The notes: generated by a model from the sequence alone, not told the origin. Shown: positions 1 to 7,837, numbered from the stretch's first letter. The stretch: DNA of 64,000 bases from Oscillospiraceae bacterium (GCA_017620525.1 JAGAUY010000055.1:38714-102713); one strand, 5' to 3'. Translations and numbers: made by a program.

Positions 1-145
1 GGCGGGCTACCTGAATGGCACCGTGGCCATAGGCATCGGCTTTAATAACAGCCATTACATCCACACCCACCCGGGCGCGGATGGCATCAATATTGGCATC
101 GATGGCGTCCAGATCGATTTTGACATAGGTATTATCAAAATTCAA
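1..145 (-). CDS. alr: Alanine racemase, N-terminal part (cut by window edge)
   Basis: The minus strand encodes the first 48 residues of a fold-III PLP enzyme. It shows the alanine racemase opening (KIDLDAI, then AVIKADAYGHGA), in which the Lys of KADAYGHG is the PLP Schiff-base residue. The enzyme interconverts L- and D-alanine for peptidoglycan synthesis and, in spore formers, for control of germination. The most likely start is a TTG at 143-145, with a GGAG about ten bases upstream. The remainder lies outside the window, so the C-terminal domain and catalytic Tyr cannot be checked. Family assignment is firm; the start codon is less certain. Confidence 0.85.
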   Translation of the reverse strand, partial: MNFDNTYVKIDLDAIDANIDAIRARVGVDVMAVIKADAYGHGAIQVAR

Positions 146-244
146 AGAGAATCAACTCCAAAGCAAACAGTTTTGGCTATTTTATCATGAATCAGAGGAA
201 AAGTAAACCGCACGGGTCTTAAGATTTTACCGACAAAAACCGAC

Positions 245-322
245 ACCGCCGACAGGCGGTGAGCGGATGAGTCCGCAAACGCAATCAGTCCGGTACATAA
301 ATGTACCGGACTGATTACTTTT
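245..322 (+). ncRNA. Three consecutive perfect hairpins: candidate structured RNA
   Basis: Three back-to-back inverted repeats stand in the gene-free stretch between alr and the tetR gene: a 6-7 bp stem (244-261, GACA loop), a 5 bp stem (263-276, TGAG loop) and a 16 bp perfect stem with a two-base loop (283-316), followed on the plus strand by ACTTTTTC. The last element looks like an intrinsic terminator, yet no plus-strand gene precedes it. It could end a small RNA, or on the minus strand form part of the alr leader. The rest of 146-528 shows nothing recognisable. Confidence 0.4.
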
Positions 323-528
323 TCAAGAAGAATTGCGACTCAAGAGAAAGGTACTACCCACGATTGACAGGAAAATAATCATTCCGCTTCGGTCAGTTCG
401 TCGTCCCCGCCAGGAAAAGGAAGAGTGAAGCGGCTGATATGCCCCGAATCCCTGTCTGTTTCGTTGAACTTATTATAATTAAAATGATTTATTATGTCAA
501 GCGATAATTGTCGAAGGTTTTAATTTAG

Positions 529-557
529 TTGAAAACCGATCCTTATGATGATATAGT
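529..557 (+). promoter_or_regulatory. Predicted sigma-A promoter of the tetR gene
   Basis: TTGAAA at 529-534 and TATAGT at 552-557 are separated by 17 bases and lie about 70 bases before the regulator start. Confidence 0.55.
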
Positions 558-624
558 ATATAAAGAGAATAGTTCTGAAAATCCCTGTGTTCCTCTCAAT
601 ACAGGTGGCTACAGGAGTGAAAAA

Positions 625-1191
625 ATGATCAGACAGCATCAGACGGAACGGGCAAATCAGCGGCTGCGGCTCATGGAAGACAGCCTGCTGAATTTGCTGC
701 GCACAATGAAATACGAGCAGATCACCGTCAAGGATATCTGCCAGGAGAGCAACATTCCCCGACGGACCTTCTATCATTACTTCGAGAGCAAGGATGATGT
801 GCTGGACGCTGCCATTGAGAGTATGATGATGTCCTGCAATCTGAATGCGGTTTTTGAGTTTTCCTCCGGCAGGGAGGCCATGAAGCAGAGCTTTGTCCGC
901 TTTTTTCAGTTCTGGGAGGGCGAAAACCGTGAGATTCTGAGCCGGCTGCTGGAAAACGGGCAGGATTCGCGCCTGGTGTCAAATATGATGAAGATGGCCC
1001 GCCTGGAAAAGCATCAGTATACCCGCAGCGGGCAGCTTACGGACAAGCAGATCGAAGTGGGCATTCTGGTGGGAACGGCCGGCTTTTTTGCACTGCTGTT
1101 CCACTGGTGCCGCCATGGCTATCAGGAATCTGCGGAGGAGATGGCGGAACACGCTGCCTGGATTTTGACAGAGCCGCTGTTCGCACCATGA
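625..1191 (+). CDS. TetR/AcrR family transcriptional regulator
   Basis: This is a 188-residue regulator. The N-terminal third carries a TetR helix-turn-helix (ITVKDICQESNIPRRTFYHYF), with the hallmark TFYxYF recognition-helix end; the remainder is an all-helical ligand and dimerisation domain without a recognisable ligand signature. The ATG at 625 is chosen because it follows ACAGGAGTGA and because the helix-turn-helix is then about 30 residues from the start, as usual; an upstream in-frame start at 529 lacks an RBS. The next gene is a GH3 glycosidase whose promoter overlaps a long palindrome, so local control of that gene is likely (inference). Confidence 0.85.
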   Translation: MIRQHQTERANQRLRLMEDSLLNLLRTMKYEQITVKDICQESNIPRRTFYHYFESKDDVLDAAIESMMMSCNLNAVFEFSSGREAMKQSFVRFFQFWEGENREILSRLLENGQDSRLVSNMMKMARLEKHQYTRSGQLTDKQIEVGILVGTAGFFALLFHWCRHGYQESAEEMAEHAAWILTEPLFAP

Positions 1192-1245
1192 GTCTTTTAC
1201 GGCCTCGTGATTTTGCACGAGATCAAAGTTTCTTTTTTGGATTCG

Positions 1246-1302
1246 AGTGGCACACTTGTGCAAAAGTGCGTGTTGCGCAGGTGTGCCACTGAATTTTATA
1301 AT
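1246..1302 (+). promoter_or_regulatory. Palindromic operator candidate overlapping the GH3 promoter
   Basis: A perfect 10 bp inverted repeat, AGTGGCACAC (1246-1255) and GTGTGCCACT (1281-1290), is extended inward by TGTGC/GCGCA pairing. The right arm lies inside a likely promoter: TTGCGC at 1273-1278, 18 base spacer, TATAAT at 1297-1302. A protein bound here would block RNA polymerase. The TetR protein encoded just upstream is the obvious candidate. The hairpin could also act as a weak terminator for tetR. Confidence 0.5.
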
Positions 1303-1337
1303 GGAAATGATTACGAGATAAAAGAGGAGGATTCCCA

Positions 1338-4334
1338 ATGGCAAAACCCTACAAACAAGAGAAAAAAGCTTACAAACGCATGAAGCGGAAGCTGGTGACT
1401 CCCTGGAAGACCCTTGCGATCATCTGCCTGGTGCTGACCCTGATCATGGCACCGGTCACCTTCGCGCTGAATATGTTTGACAATACCGTTGCGGCCTTCG
1501 TCGGCGGCACCTTCTGGGAGCTGGAGAACGCGGACCCCAACGCCAACTATTTCACGATGGATTTTGAAACCACCGAGGAGATGACCGACTACGGTCTGCA
1601 GCTGTGCCGTCAGGTGGAAGCGGAAGGCGCTGCGCTGCTGATGAACAACGGCGCTCTGCCTCTGGCAGAGGGCTCCAAGGTCAGCACCCTGTCTTCCAGC
1701 TCTGTCAACCTGGTTTACGGCGGTACCGGTTCCGGTAACGTGGACGCATCCAAGGCTGACAACCTGAAGGTCGCTCTGGAGAAGTCAGGCTTTGAGGTCA
1801 ACCCCACCCTGTGGGATTGGTACCTCAGCGAGGAAGGCGCAGTCTACAACCGCAGTGCCGGAGCCGGTGAGAGCGCTGTCCTGGCTGGTCAGGCTTCCAT
1901 CGCCGAAGTTCCCGTGGATGTTTATCCTCAGGATGTCAAGGATTCCATCGCTTCCTACGGCGATGCCGTCATCATCACCTTCTCCCGCGTCGGCGGCGAG
2001 GGCTACGACCTGGAGTTCCAGGATTACAACTATCTGGCGCTGAGCGCTGAGGAGCAGGAAATGCTGGCATGGGCTTCCGAGATGAAGGCCGACGGCACCA
2101 TCAAGAGCATCATTGTACTGATCAACACCTCCAACGCTCTGCAGATGGACTTTCTGAAGGGCAATCCTTATGATGTGGACGCCTGCCTGTGGATCGGCGG
2201 CGTGGGCATCAGCGGCACCAATGCCGTTACCGACATCCTGGCAGGCAAGGTCAATCCTTCCGGCAGCCTGGTTGACACCTACTGCTACGATAACTATTCC
2301 TCCCCCGCTATGCAGAACTTCGTGCCCACCACCTACGGCGGCTATGACGGCATGAACATTCCTTCCTCCGCCAAGTCCTACATGATCTATCAGGAAGGCA
2401 TCTATGTGGGTTACAAGTACTACGAGACCCGCTATGAGGACTATGTCATGGGCACCGGCAACGCAGGCGCCTATGCTTACGGCGACGATGTCGCGTATCC
2501 CTTTGGTCACGGCCTGAGCTATACCACCTTCAGCTACTCCGGCATGGATGTCAGCTATGACGGCGCAGCCGATACCTACAATATCGAGATCACTGTCACT
2601 AACACCGGCGATATGGCCGGCAAGGAGACTGTACAGGTCTATGTACAGACCCCCTATACCCAGTACGACATCGACAACGGTGTGGAGAAGGCTTCCGTCA
2701 ATCTGGTCGGCTTTGGCAAGACTGATATCCTGGAACCCGGCGAAAATGAGACTCTGACCATTGCCGTTGACAAGCGCGACATCGCTTCCTACGACGCCTA
2801 CGGCGCAGGCACCTATATTCTGGATGCCGGCGATTACTATCTGACTGTCGCTACCGATGCTCACAATGCTGTCAACAATGTTCTGGCAGCCAAGGAATAC
2901 ACTGTTGAAAGCACCGAAGGCCGCATGGATGCCGACGGCAACGCAGAACTGGTCTACACCTGGACGGAGGAAGAACTGGACACCGAGTCCTACTCCACCT
3001 CTCTGAATGGCACTGAGATCGTCAACCAGCTGTCCGGCGCCGACCTGAACCTGTACGACGGCTGCGAGGACACCATTGTATACCTCTCCCGTAACGACTG
3101 GGAAGGCACCTGGCCCACCGAGATCCATCAGATCAACCTGACTGAGCAGCTGATCGCTGACCTGCAGGATGTGCAGTATGATCCCGCTGACTATCAGGCC
3201 ATGAACCTGCCCAAGATGGGCGCCAACAACGGCCTGACCCTGTACAACATGATCGGCAAGGATTATGACGATCCCCAATGGGATATGCTGCTGGATCAGC
3301 TGACCTTCGATGAGATGGTCTCCTGCATCGGTGACTCCTTCCACTGGAGAATGCCCATCGAGTCCATCCAGGCTCCCGGCACCCGTGACGAGAATGGTCC
3401 TCAGGGCCTGACCGCTTCCCTGCTTGGCTCTGACGCTTCCCAGATGGATGCTACCGCCTTCACTTCCGAGGACGTGATGGCTGCAACTTACAATACCGAA
3501 CTGATGTACCAGGTTGGTAATGTGATCGGCAACAACTGCCTGTCTGCCGGTGTCGCCTGTCTGTATGGCCCCGGCTCCAATACCCACCGTACTCCCTACG
3601 GCGGCCGTAACTTTGAATACTACTCCGAGGACAGCTTCCTGGCCGGTGAGATCGGCGGCGCTGAAGTCCAGGGTATCCAGGACAAGGGCGTTGACGTTGT
3701 CATGAAGCATTTTGCTCTGAACGACTGCGAGCAGGACCGACTGGGTCAGGCTGCATGGGTGGGCGAGCAGGCTGCCCGTGAGATCTACCTGAAGGCATTC
3801 CAGAAGCCTCTGGAAGAGTGCGGCGGTAATGGTGTTATGACCGCGTACACCCGTTGGGGCACCACCTGGTCCGGCGGCCACGAGGGCCTGATGAGCGGCA
3901 TCATGCGCGGCGAATGGGGCAACCAGGGTATGTCCATTACCGATAACGTCCTGGTCACCTACTGCAACGGTGTCGACGGTGTCATGGGCGGCGGTGTTAC
4001 CACTTACGATGCCATGCTGTGGTATGTTACCGCGCAGCTGCCCGAATATGCCAATGACGGTGTGGTTGTCAACGCAATGCGTGAGGCCTGCCATCACAAC
4101 CTGTATGCTCTGGCCAACTCTTCCGGCATGAACGGTGTGGGTGCCAATACCACCATCAAGCGTGTGGTCCCCTCCGTCATCACCATCTGCATGATCATTG
4201 CCTGCGGCTGCTGCTTCTTCGCACTGGTCGGCATCGTCATGTGGATCATCGGAAGCAGAAAGCTGAAGAAGTCCGACGAATGCAAGGCTTACAAGGCTGC
4301 AGTGGCTGCCTATAAAGCTTCCAAAAAGGCCTGA
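1338..4334 (+). CDS. Membrane-anchored GH3 beta-glycosidase with permuted domains
   Basis: A 998-residue glycoside hydrolase family 3 protein. The usual domain order is inverted. After an N-terminal membrane segment (about residues 25-48) comes the alpha/beta sandwich domain, then a fibronectin-III-like domain that starts after the YPFGHGLSYTTF signature, and only then the catalytic barrel (about 600-900). The barrel carries KHFALND and GMSITDN, where Asp869 fits the GH3 nucleophile. A second membrane segment (about 950-975) precedes a basic tail. Inverted GH3 enzymes are known from ruminal Clostridia such as Ruminococcus and Butyrivibrio. The substrate is unknown; a beta-glucoside or xyloside is likely. 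AGAGGAGG precedes the ATG. Codon use is very biased (AAG, CTG, GGC), suggesting strong expression. Confidence 0.85.
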   Translation: MAKPYKQEKKAYKRMKRKLVTPWKTLAIICLVLTLIMAPVTFALNMFDNTVAAFVGGTFWELENADPNANYFTMDFETTEEMTDYGLQLCRQVEAEGAALLMNNGALPLAEGSKVSTLSSSSVNLVYGGTGSGNVDASKADNLKVALEKSGFEVNPTLWDWYLSEEGAVYNRSAGAGESAVLAGQASIAEVPVDVYPQDVKDSIASYGDAVIITFSRVGGEGYDLEFQDYNYLALSAEEQEMLAWASEMKADGTIKSIIVLINTSNALQMDFLKGNPYDVDACLWIGGVGISGTNAVTDILAGKVNPSGSLVDTYCYDNYSSPAMQNFVPTTYGGYDGMNIPSSAKSYMIYQEGIYVGYKYYETRYEDYVMGTGNAGAYAYGDDVAYPFGHGLSYTTFSYSGMDVSYDGAADTYNIEITVTNTGDMAGKETVQVYVQTPYTQYDIDNGVEKASVNLVGFGKTDILEPGENETLTIAVDKRDIASYDAYGAGTYILDAGDYYLTVATDAHNAVNNVLAAKEYTVESTEGRMDADGNAELVYTWTEEELDTESYSTSLNGTEIVNQLSGADLNLYDGCEDTIVYLSRNDWEGTWPTEIHQINLTEQLIADLQDVQYDPADYQAMNLPKMGANNGLTLYNMIGKDYDDPQWDMLLDQLTFDEMVSCIGDSFHWRMPIESIQAPGTRDENGPQGLTASLLGSDASQMDATAFTSEDVMAATYNTELMYQVGNVIGNNCLSAGVACLYGPGSNTHRTPYGGRNFEYYSEDSFLAGEIGGAEVQGIQDKGVDVVMKHFALNDCEQDRLGQAAWVGEQAAREIYLKAFQKPLEECGGNGVMTAYTRWGTTWSGGHEGLMSGIMRGEWGNQGMSITDNVLVTYCNGVDGVMGGGVTTYDAMLWYVTAQLPEYANDGVVVNAMREACHHNLYALANSSGMNGVGANTTIKRVVPSVITICMIIACGCCFFALVGIVMWIIGSRKLKKSDECKAYKAAVAAYKASKKA

Positions 4335-4366
4335 TCCCATATCCGCGGATAAAGCACCATAATGAC

Positions 4367-4397
4367 AAAGGCCCACTGGCAATGCCGGTGGGCCTTT
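4367..4397 (+). terminator. Terminator-like hairpin after the GH3 gene
   Basis: The stem AAAGGCCCAC pairs with GTGGGCCTTT, and an inner GGC/GCC adds to it. Only three T residues follow, all within the stem arm, so termination strength is uncertain. Confidence 0.5.
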
Positions 4398-4401
4398 CTG
4401 C

Positions 4402-4620
4402 ACTACCCATGGGGATCCACGGGACTTCCCGGAACCCCATCTGCTTTGCCAGGGCACCAGCTTCGCTGCGGATACTGTCCTTCAGTCCCCCTGAATAGGC
4501 AAAGACCAGAATGTCCTTGCGGAAATGATGCTTTTGGGGGAATTTCTTCAGAAGCGCAATGGCGTCTTTGAGAGAATGGCGTATTCTTCCGGCAGAATTC
4601 CGGACATGACCGGGGATGGA
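4402..4620 (-). pseudogene. Possible degraded DegV-like remnant
   Basis: On the minus strand one frame reads continuously without a start or RBS and contains segments such as AIALLKKF, ILVFAYSGG and GFREVPWIPMGSA. These faintly recall the C-terminal part of DegV-family fatty-acid-binding proteins. It runs straight into the GH3 terminator and lacks the N-terminal half. The rest of 4335-4749 holds no other gene. The call is weak; it may be chance. Confidence 0.22.
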
Positions 4621-4749
4621 GCTGCTTTTCCTGGGTCAGAAAACGCACAATTAACAATTCACTAACACAAAATAAGCAAATCGGAATTATTTCCGAGTTA
4701 GAATACAGCCATCAAATCAAACAAGACAACTCAAAGGAGATCATACATT

Positions 4750-5169
4750 ATGGCTAAGTTTGCAGACCACATGGAGAAAATCGCTGACGGTGTTGCCGAG
4801 GGCTACCAGAAGATCGAAGACGGCGTTGTGGAGGGGTACAAAAAGATCGAGACCGGTGTTGTGGAAGGCTTCACCGATATGACCGACAAGGTTTCCGGCG
4901 CGATCCTGAATGAGGATGGCTCCCTGAAAACCGGCAAGGTCGGGGAGGCGGTCGTCGGCGCCTACAAAAAGGTGGAGACTGCTTTCGTGAACACCTTCAT
5001 GGCGAAGGAGGGGGAGTCCGCGCAAGAGGCAAAGGCCCGCGTTGCTGCGGAGCAGAAGGCACGGGAAGAGCGGATGAAGGCTGACGCGGAAAAGCGCGCC
5101 GCTGACCAGCAGGCCATGATCGAAGCCAGCCTGGAAAACGCGAAAAACGCAGGCAAGTTCCACCGTTGA
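4750..5169 (+). CDS. Small protein with 11-residue amphipathic repeats
   Basis: This 139-residue protein has no signal peptide or membrane segment and was not assigned to a named family. Residues 12-44 are three tandem 11-mers of the form xDGVVEGYKKI, the periodicity seen in amphipathic-helix proteins such as LEA-like or lipid-surface proteins. Residues 85-135 are a long, charged, Ala/Glu/Lys-rich helix, probably a coiled coil. CAAAGGAGATCATACATT precedes the ATG and fixes the start. It is followed 91 bases later by a small membrane protein with an acidic tail, and the two may act at the cell envelope together. A role in stress or membrane protection is only an inference. Confidence 0.7.
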   Translation: MAKFADHMEKIADGVAEGYQKIEDGVVEGYKKIETGVVEGFTDMTDKVSGAILNEDGSLKTGKVGEAVVGAYKKVETAFVNTFMAKEGESAQEAKARVAAEQKAREERMKADAEKRAADQQAMIEASLENAKNAGKFHR

Positions 5170-5260
5170 AACGATTGCATTTCTCCGGATGATGCATTAA
5201 AATGGAGTCATGCAGGGAGCAGAAAATGCGGCCCAATCGGAGCAAAAGGAGCAATGTGCA

Positions 5261-5560
5261 ATGAATCAGGACATCGAATCCATCATCAAAAAGACCGTTA
5301 AGATTGCGGGAGTTACCTGTGTCGCTGCGGGCGCCGTCGCTCTGGTGACCAGCGCTGCTGCCGTCAAAGCCCTCGTGGAAGGCGGCAGATATCTGAAAGA
5401 CACCGTCAGGAAGATCATTGACGAGGAACCCGCGACTGCGGAAGATTCTGTGGTGGAAGCTGCGGAAGAAAGCGCCGCGGAGCCTGTCGCTGAGCAGACG
5501 CCGGAAGAGACCACAGTGGAAGAAGAGGATTTTGCTGAAGCGGAACCCCCTCAGAACTGA
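5261..5560 (+). CDS. Small membrane-associated protein with acidic tail
   Basis: This is a 99-residue product. The start is taken at 5261, after AAAAGGAG; an in-frame ATG at 5210 has no RBS. Residues about 15-40 form one hydrophobic segment rich in Ala, Val and Gly, followed by a short basic stretch and a strongly acidic tail of Glu, Ala and Pro (about 55-99). No family was recognised. It follows the 11-mer-repeat gene in the same direction and ends at a good terminator, so the two probably form one unit. The tail looks disordered. Confidence 0.65.
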   Translation: MNQDIESIIKKTVKIAGVTCVAAGAVALVTSAAAVKALVEGGRYLKDTVRKIIDEEPATAEDSVVEAAEESAAEPVAEQTPEETTVEEEDFAEAEPPQN

Positions 5561-5568
5561 GCAAAAGA

Positions 5569-5599
5569 CCGCATGGACATGAGTTCATGCGGCTTTTTT
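5569..5599 (+). terminator. Intrinsic terminator
   Basis: CCGCATG (5569-5575) pairs with CATGCGG (5586-5592), followed by CTTTTTT. It ends the two-gene unit that begins at 4750. Confidence 0.75.
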
Positions 5600-5625
5600 A
5601 TCTGTTTGCAAAGTGGAACAGGGAC

Positions 5626-6336
5626 TTAATCGGTTTTTCTTGCAGCATAAGTAACGACGTTCGTACGCAGGCGACTGATACAGGATTCTCTCGGAATATC
5701 GTATTCCTGTTCGGCAACAGTGGTTTTCAGAATTTCGCAATCGCAGAATACGTTACTTAAAATGGATTGCAGTTTGTCTGTCGGAAGGTTAATTTCAAAT
5801 TGCGCTTCCATGGCTTCCTGCGTCTGTGTGTTCGTTTCCTCAACGCTGGAATTAATCACCAGACATACAATACCGTTCTTGCGCAATCCTTCCTTGATCT
5901 CGAATAACTTGCTCAGGAAAGACTCTTGTGAATCCATGTGTTCCAATGCAGAAACTGCCATAATAAAATCATAGGAGTTACTTTGAATTTCATATTCTTC
6001 AATGGATTTTGTGATCCCGTTTATGCTTGATGTCACATTATGTGCTTGTGCGTTATCCAATAGTTTCTCGATTGCGATGGCCAATAGGTCAACACAGTCG
6101 ATCATGCAGGGGATCTTTTGAAATCTTTCTGCAATGTAGATGCTGTTGCGTCCAACACCGCAGCCCAAGTCTAAAACCCGAAGGGCATCATACCCATCAA
6201 AATGTGATGCAATTTCCCGAACTGTCTTGATCGGACGTTTCAGCCAGCTGTCTGTATGATACAGTTTCTGGCTTGTGTAGATTTCCGTGTGAGATTTTCG
6301 TTCGCTTTCTCTGATGCGGACCAGTCGTTCGTTCAT
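5626..6336 (-). CDS. Class I SAM-dependent methyltransferase
   Basis: A 236-residue Rossmann-fold methyltransferase. Motif I is VLDLGCGVGRNS (about residues 54-65), the acidic ribose-binding position is in IDCVDLL (79-85), and motif IV-like DFIMAVSALEHM follows at about 123-134. This arrangement resembles TehB and related small-molecule methyltransferases, but the substrate cannot be read from the sequence. The start at 6336 follows GAGGGGATATCT; upstream in-frame codons lack an RBS. The gene stands alone, convergent with the preceding unit, and shows rather more A+T-rich codons than its neighbours, which may point to a different history. Confidence 0.8.
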   Translation of the reverse strand: MNERLVRIRESERKSHTEIYTSQKLYHTDSWLKRPIKTVREIASHFDGYDALRVLDLGCGVGRNSIYIAERFQKIPCMIDCVDLLAIAIEKLLDNAQAHNVTSSINGITKSIEEYEIQSNSYDFIMAVSALEHMDSQESFLSKLFEIKEGLRKNGIVCLVINSSVEETNTQTQEAMEAQFEINLPTDKLQSILSNVFCDCEILKTTVAEQEYDIPRESCISRLRTNVVTYAARKTD

Positions 6337-6504
6337 AGATATCCCCTCGAATTCAAGTTTACCGGTCAGTCCATTGTACACCAGCGCATGTCCTGTTTGC
6401 AAACAAAAAATATGGTGAAATATGTCCCTGCCTGTGATACAATGCTTGTATATAATGCCTGCCTTTTTCATCGAGAGGGGACGCATAGATTGGAGTTTTG
6501 GAAG

Positions 6505-6933
6505 ATGATTAGAATTTTGTTCGTCTGCCACGGCAATATTTGCCGCAGTCCGATGGCGGAGTTTGTAATGAAGGATCTGGTTCGGAAGGCGGGAGTTTCG
6601 GACCGGTTTGAGATTGCTTCCGCAGCGGTGAGTAGGGAGGAGATCGGCAATCCCGTATATCCGCCCGCCCGGCGGGAACTGGAAAAACATGGAATTCGCT
6701 GCGATGGCCATGCCGCGCATCAGATCACCCGTGGGGAGTACAGCCGCTATGATCGGGTCTATTACATGGACGGCAGCAATGCCAGATATCTGGAGCGGAT
6801 GCTCCCGGATACTGCCAGATGTTATCCGCTCCTGGACCGGGATGTGGCGGATCCCTGGTATACCGGAGACTTTTCCCAGACCTGGGAGGACATCCAGGAA
6901 GGCTGCCGCAGAATCTTGGAGGAATTTGTATGA
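6505..6933 (+). CDS. Low-molecular-weight protein tyrosine phosphatase
   Basis: The 142-residue protein opens with FVCHGNICRSPMAE, the LMW-PTP phosphate-binding loop CxxxxxRS: Cys8 would be the nucleophile and Arg14 binds phosphate. The general-acid Asp lies in the conserved DRDVADPWYTGDF segment near the C-terminus. Length is typical. Such enzymes dephosphorylate protein tyrosine or arginine, or low-molecular-weight substrates. The ATG at 6505 follows a GGAG. The stop overlaps the start of the next gene (ATGA), indicating translational coupling with a DUF2284 protein. Confidence 0.9.
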   Translation: MIRILFVCHGNICRSPMAEFVMKDLVRKAGVSDRFEIASAAVSREEIGNPVYPPARRELEKHGIRCDGHAAHQITRGEYSRYDRVYYMDGSNARYLERMLPDTARCYPLLDRDVADPWYTGDFSQTWEDIQEGCRRILEEFV

Positions 6934-7466
6934 TGGATCTGGAACGACTGGAAGAACAGCTGGCGCAGCTGCCTCTGTACGGCTATTTTCATATCGACCC
7001 GCAGACGCTGGAGTTTTCTGACCGGATCCGCTGGATCTGCCGGCATGAGTGCCCCATGTACGACAAGACCTGGGCCTGTCCCCCCGGTGTGGGACCGGTG
7101 GCGGAGTGCAGGGCCAAGTGTCAGAGTTATCAGAATTGTCTGATGATTGCCACCATCACAGAGGTTGCGGATATCGCAGACATCAACGAGACGCTGGCTA
7201 CCCGTCCGGAACATGAAGCCATCACCAATCAGGTGCGGGATCTGATGCGCGAGCAGGGCGTGAAACCCTATATTTTGTCCACGGAGGCCTGCACCATCTG
7301 CGAACGCTGCGCTTATCTGGATGGATTGCCCTGCCGTCTGCCGGGGAAGATGCATCCGTGCGTGGAAAGCCATGGCATCAACATTATTCCCACACTGGAA
7401 GAAAACGGCATTGAGTTCCAGTTTGGAGCCAATGTGGTTACCTGGATATCGCTTCTTTTTTATTGA
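6930..7466 (+). CDS. DUF2284 cysteine-rich metal-binding protein
   Basis: A 178-residue protein of the DUF2284 family, recognised by CPMYDKTWACPPGVG followed by paired cysteines (about residues 54-70) and a second cluster CTICERCAYLDGLPCR (about 120-135). The many cysteines suggest binding of an iron-sulfur cluster or another metal, but no biochemical role is established. Start: GGAGGAATTTGT precedes ATGATG, and the first ATG overlaps the phosphatase stop by four bases. Coupling to a tyrosine-phosphatase-like enzyme is the only functional clue. A strong hairpin terminator follows. Confidence 0.75.
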   Translation: MMDLERLEEQLAQLPLYGYFHIDPQTLEFSDRIRWICRHECPMYDKTWACPPGVGPVAECRAKCQSYQNCLMIATITEVADIADINETLATRPEHEAITNQVRDLMREQGVKPYILSTEACTICERCAYLDGLPCRLPGKMHPCVESHGINIIPTLEENGIEFQFGANVVTWISLLFY

Positions 7467-7477
7467 TAAAAAAGTAT

Positions 7478-7518
7478 AAATAGGAATTTCCTTTTTCTGG
7501 AAATTCCTATTTACTTTT
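7478..7518 (+). terminator. Intrinsic terminator
   Basis: A perfect 14 bp stem, AAATAGGAATTTCC (7478-7491) and its complement (7499-7512), is followed by ACTTTTTA. It separates the phosphatase/DUF2284 unit from the folate gene. Confidence 0.8.
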
Positions 7519-7545
7519 TATGCCGGATATTGTATGATAAGGAAG

Positions 7546-7645
7546 AACAGAGTAGGAGACCTTGCGTTAAGTGCCACTGGGACGGGGAGTTGCCCGGAGG
7601 ACGAAGGATGCAATCCACGATAAGGTCACCGCACCCGCTGTTGCA
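7546..7645 (+). promoter_or_regulatory. Tetrahydrofolate (THF) riboswitch
   Basis: The leader of the FolT-like gene contains GAGTAGGAGACCTTGCGTTA and AGTG, matching the conserved GAGUAG...GCGUUAAGUG of the folT-motif THF riboswitch. The helix GACCTT (7557-7562) pairs with AAGGTC (7622-7627), and CACCGCACCCGCT closes the 3' side in the place of the consensus GCAUCCGCU. A weak promoter (TTACTT 7511-7516, TATGAT 7533-7538) lies just upstream. A terminator downstream provides a way to switch transcription off when folate is abundant. Confidence 0.8.
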
Positions 7646-7746
7646 TATGGGACAACCTCCTTTATGTAGCAACGATACTCGGTTGGGCGAATGGTCAGCT
7701 GTGTGTTGCGCTGCCGCACCCGACGGGTAATCCGTATATATTTTAC

Positions 7747-7776
7747 TCCCCACCGCCGCCGGCGCTGGGGATTTTT
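7747..7776 (+). terminator. Terminator in the folate riboswitch leader
   Basis: TCCCCACCGCC pairs with GGCGCTGGGGA, followed by TTTTTG, about 60 bases before the folT start. It is the probable expression platform. The intervening 7645-7746 contains ACCCGACGGGT and other possible stems, but the antiterminator was not resolved. Confidence 0.65.
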
Positions 7777-7837
7777 GTATGCGGAACCGTTGGAACGCAG
7801 TATGTGCCGTTTGCTACATTAAAAGGAGGAATTATTT

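Noticed and set aside
263-280. GGATGAGTCCGC looked like part of a hammerhead ribozyme core.
   Set aside because: The CUGAUGA and GAAA core elements are not both present and no third stem closes; it is a simple 5 bp hairpin.
283-316. The 16 bp palindrome as a phage or integrative-element attachment site.
   Set aside because: No second copy was seen in the window, and there is no integrase or tRNA gene nearby; a hairpin is the simpler reading.
1785-4457. A very long open frame (about 890 codons) on the minus strand opposite the GH3 gene.
   Set aside because: It has no RBS, its product is low-complexity without any known domain, and it arises from the strong codon bias of the GH3 gene on the other strand.
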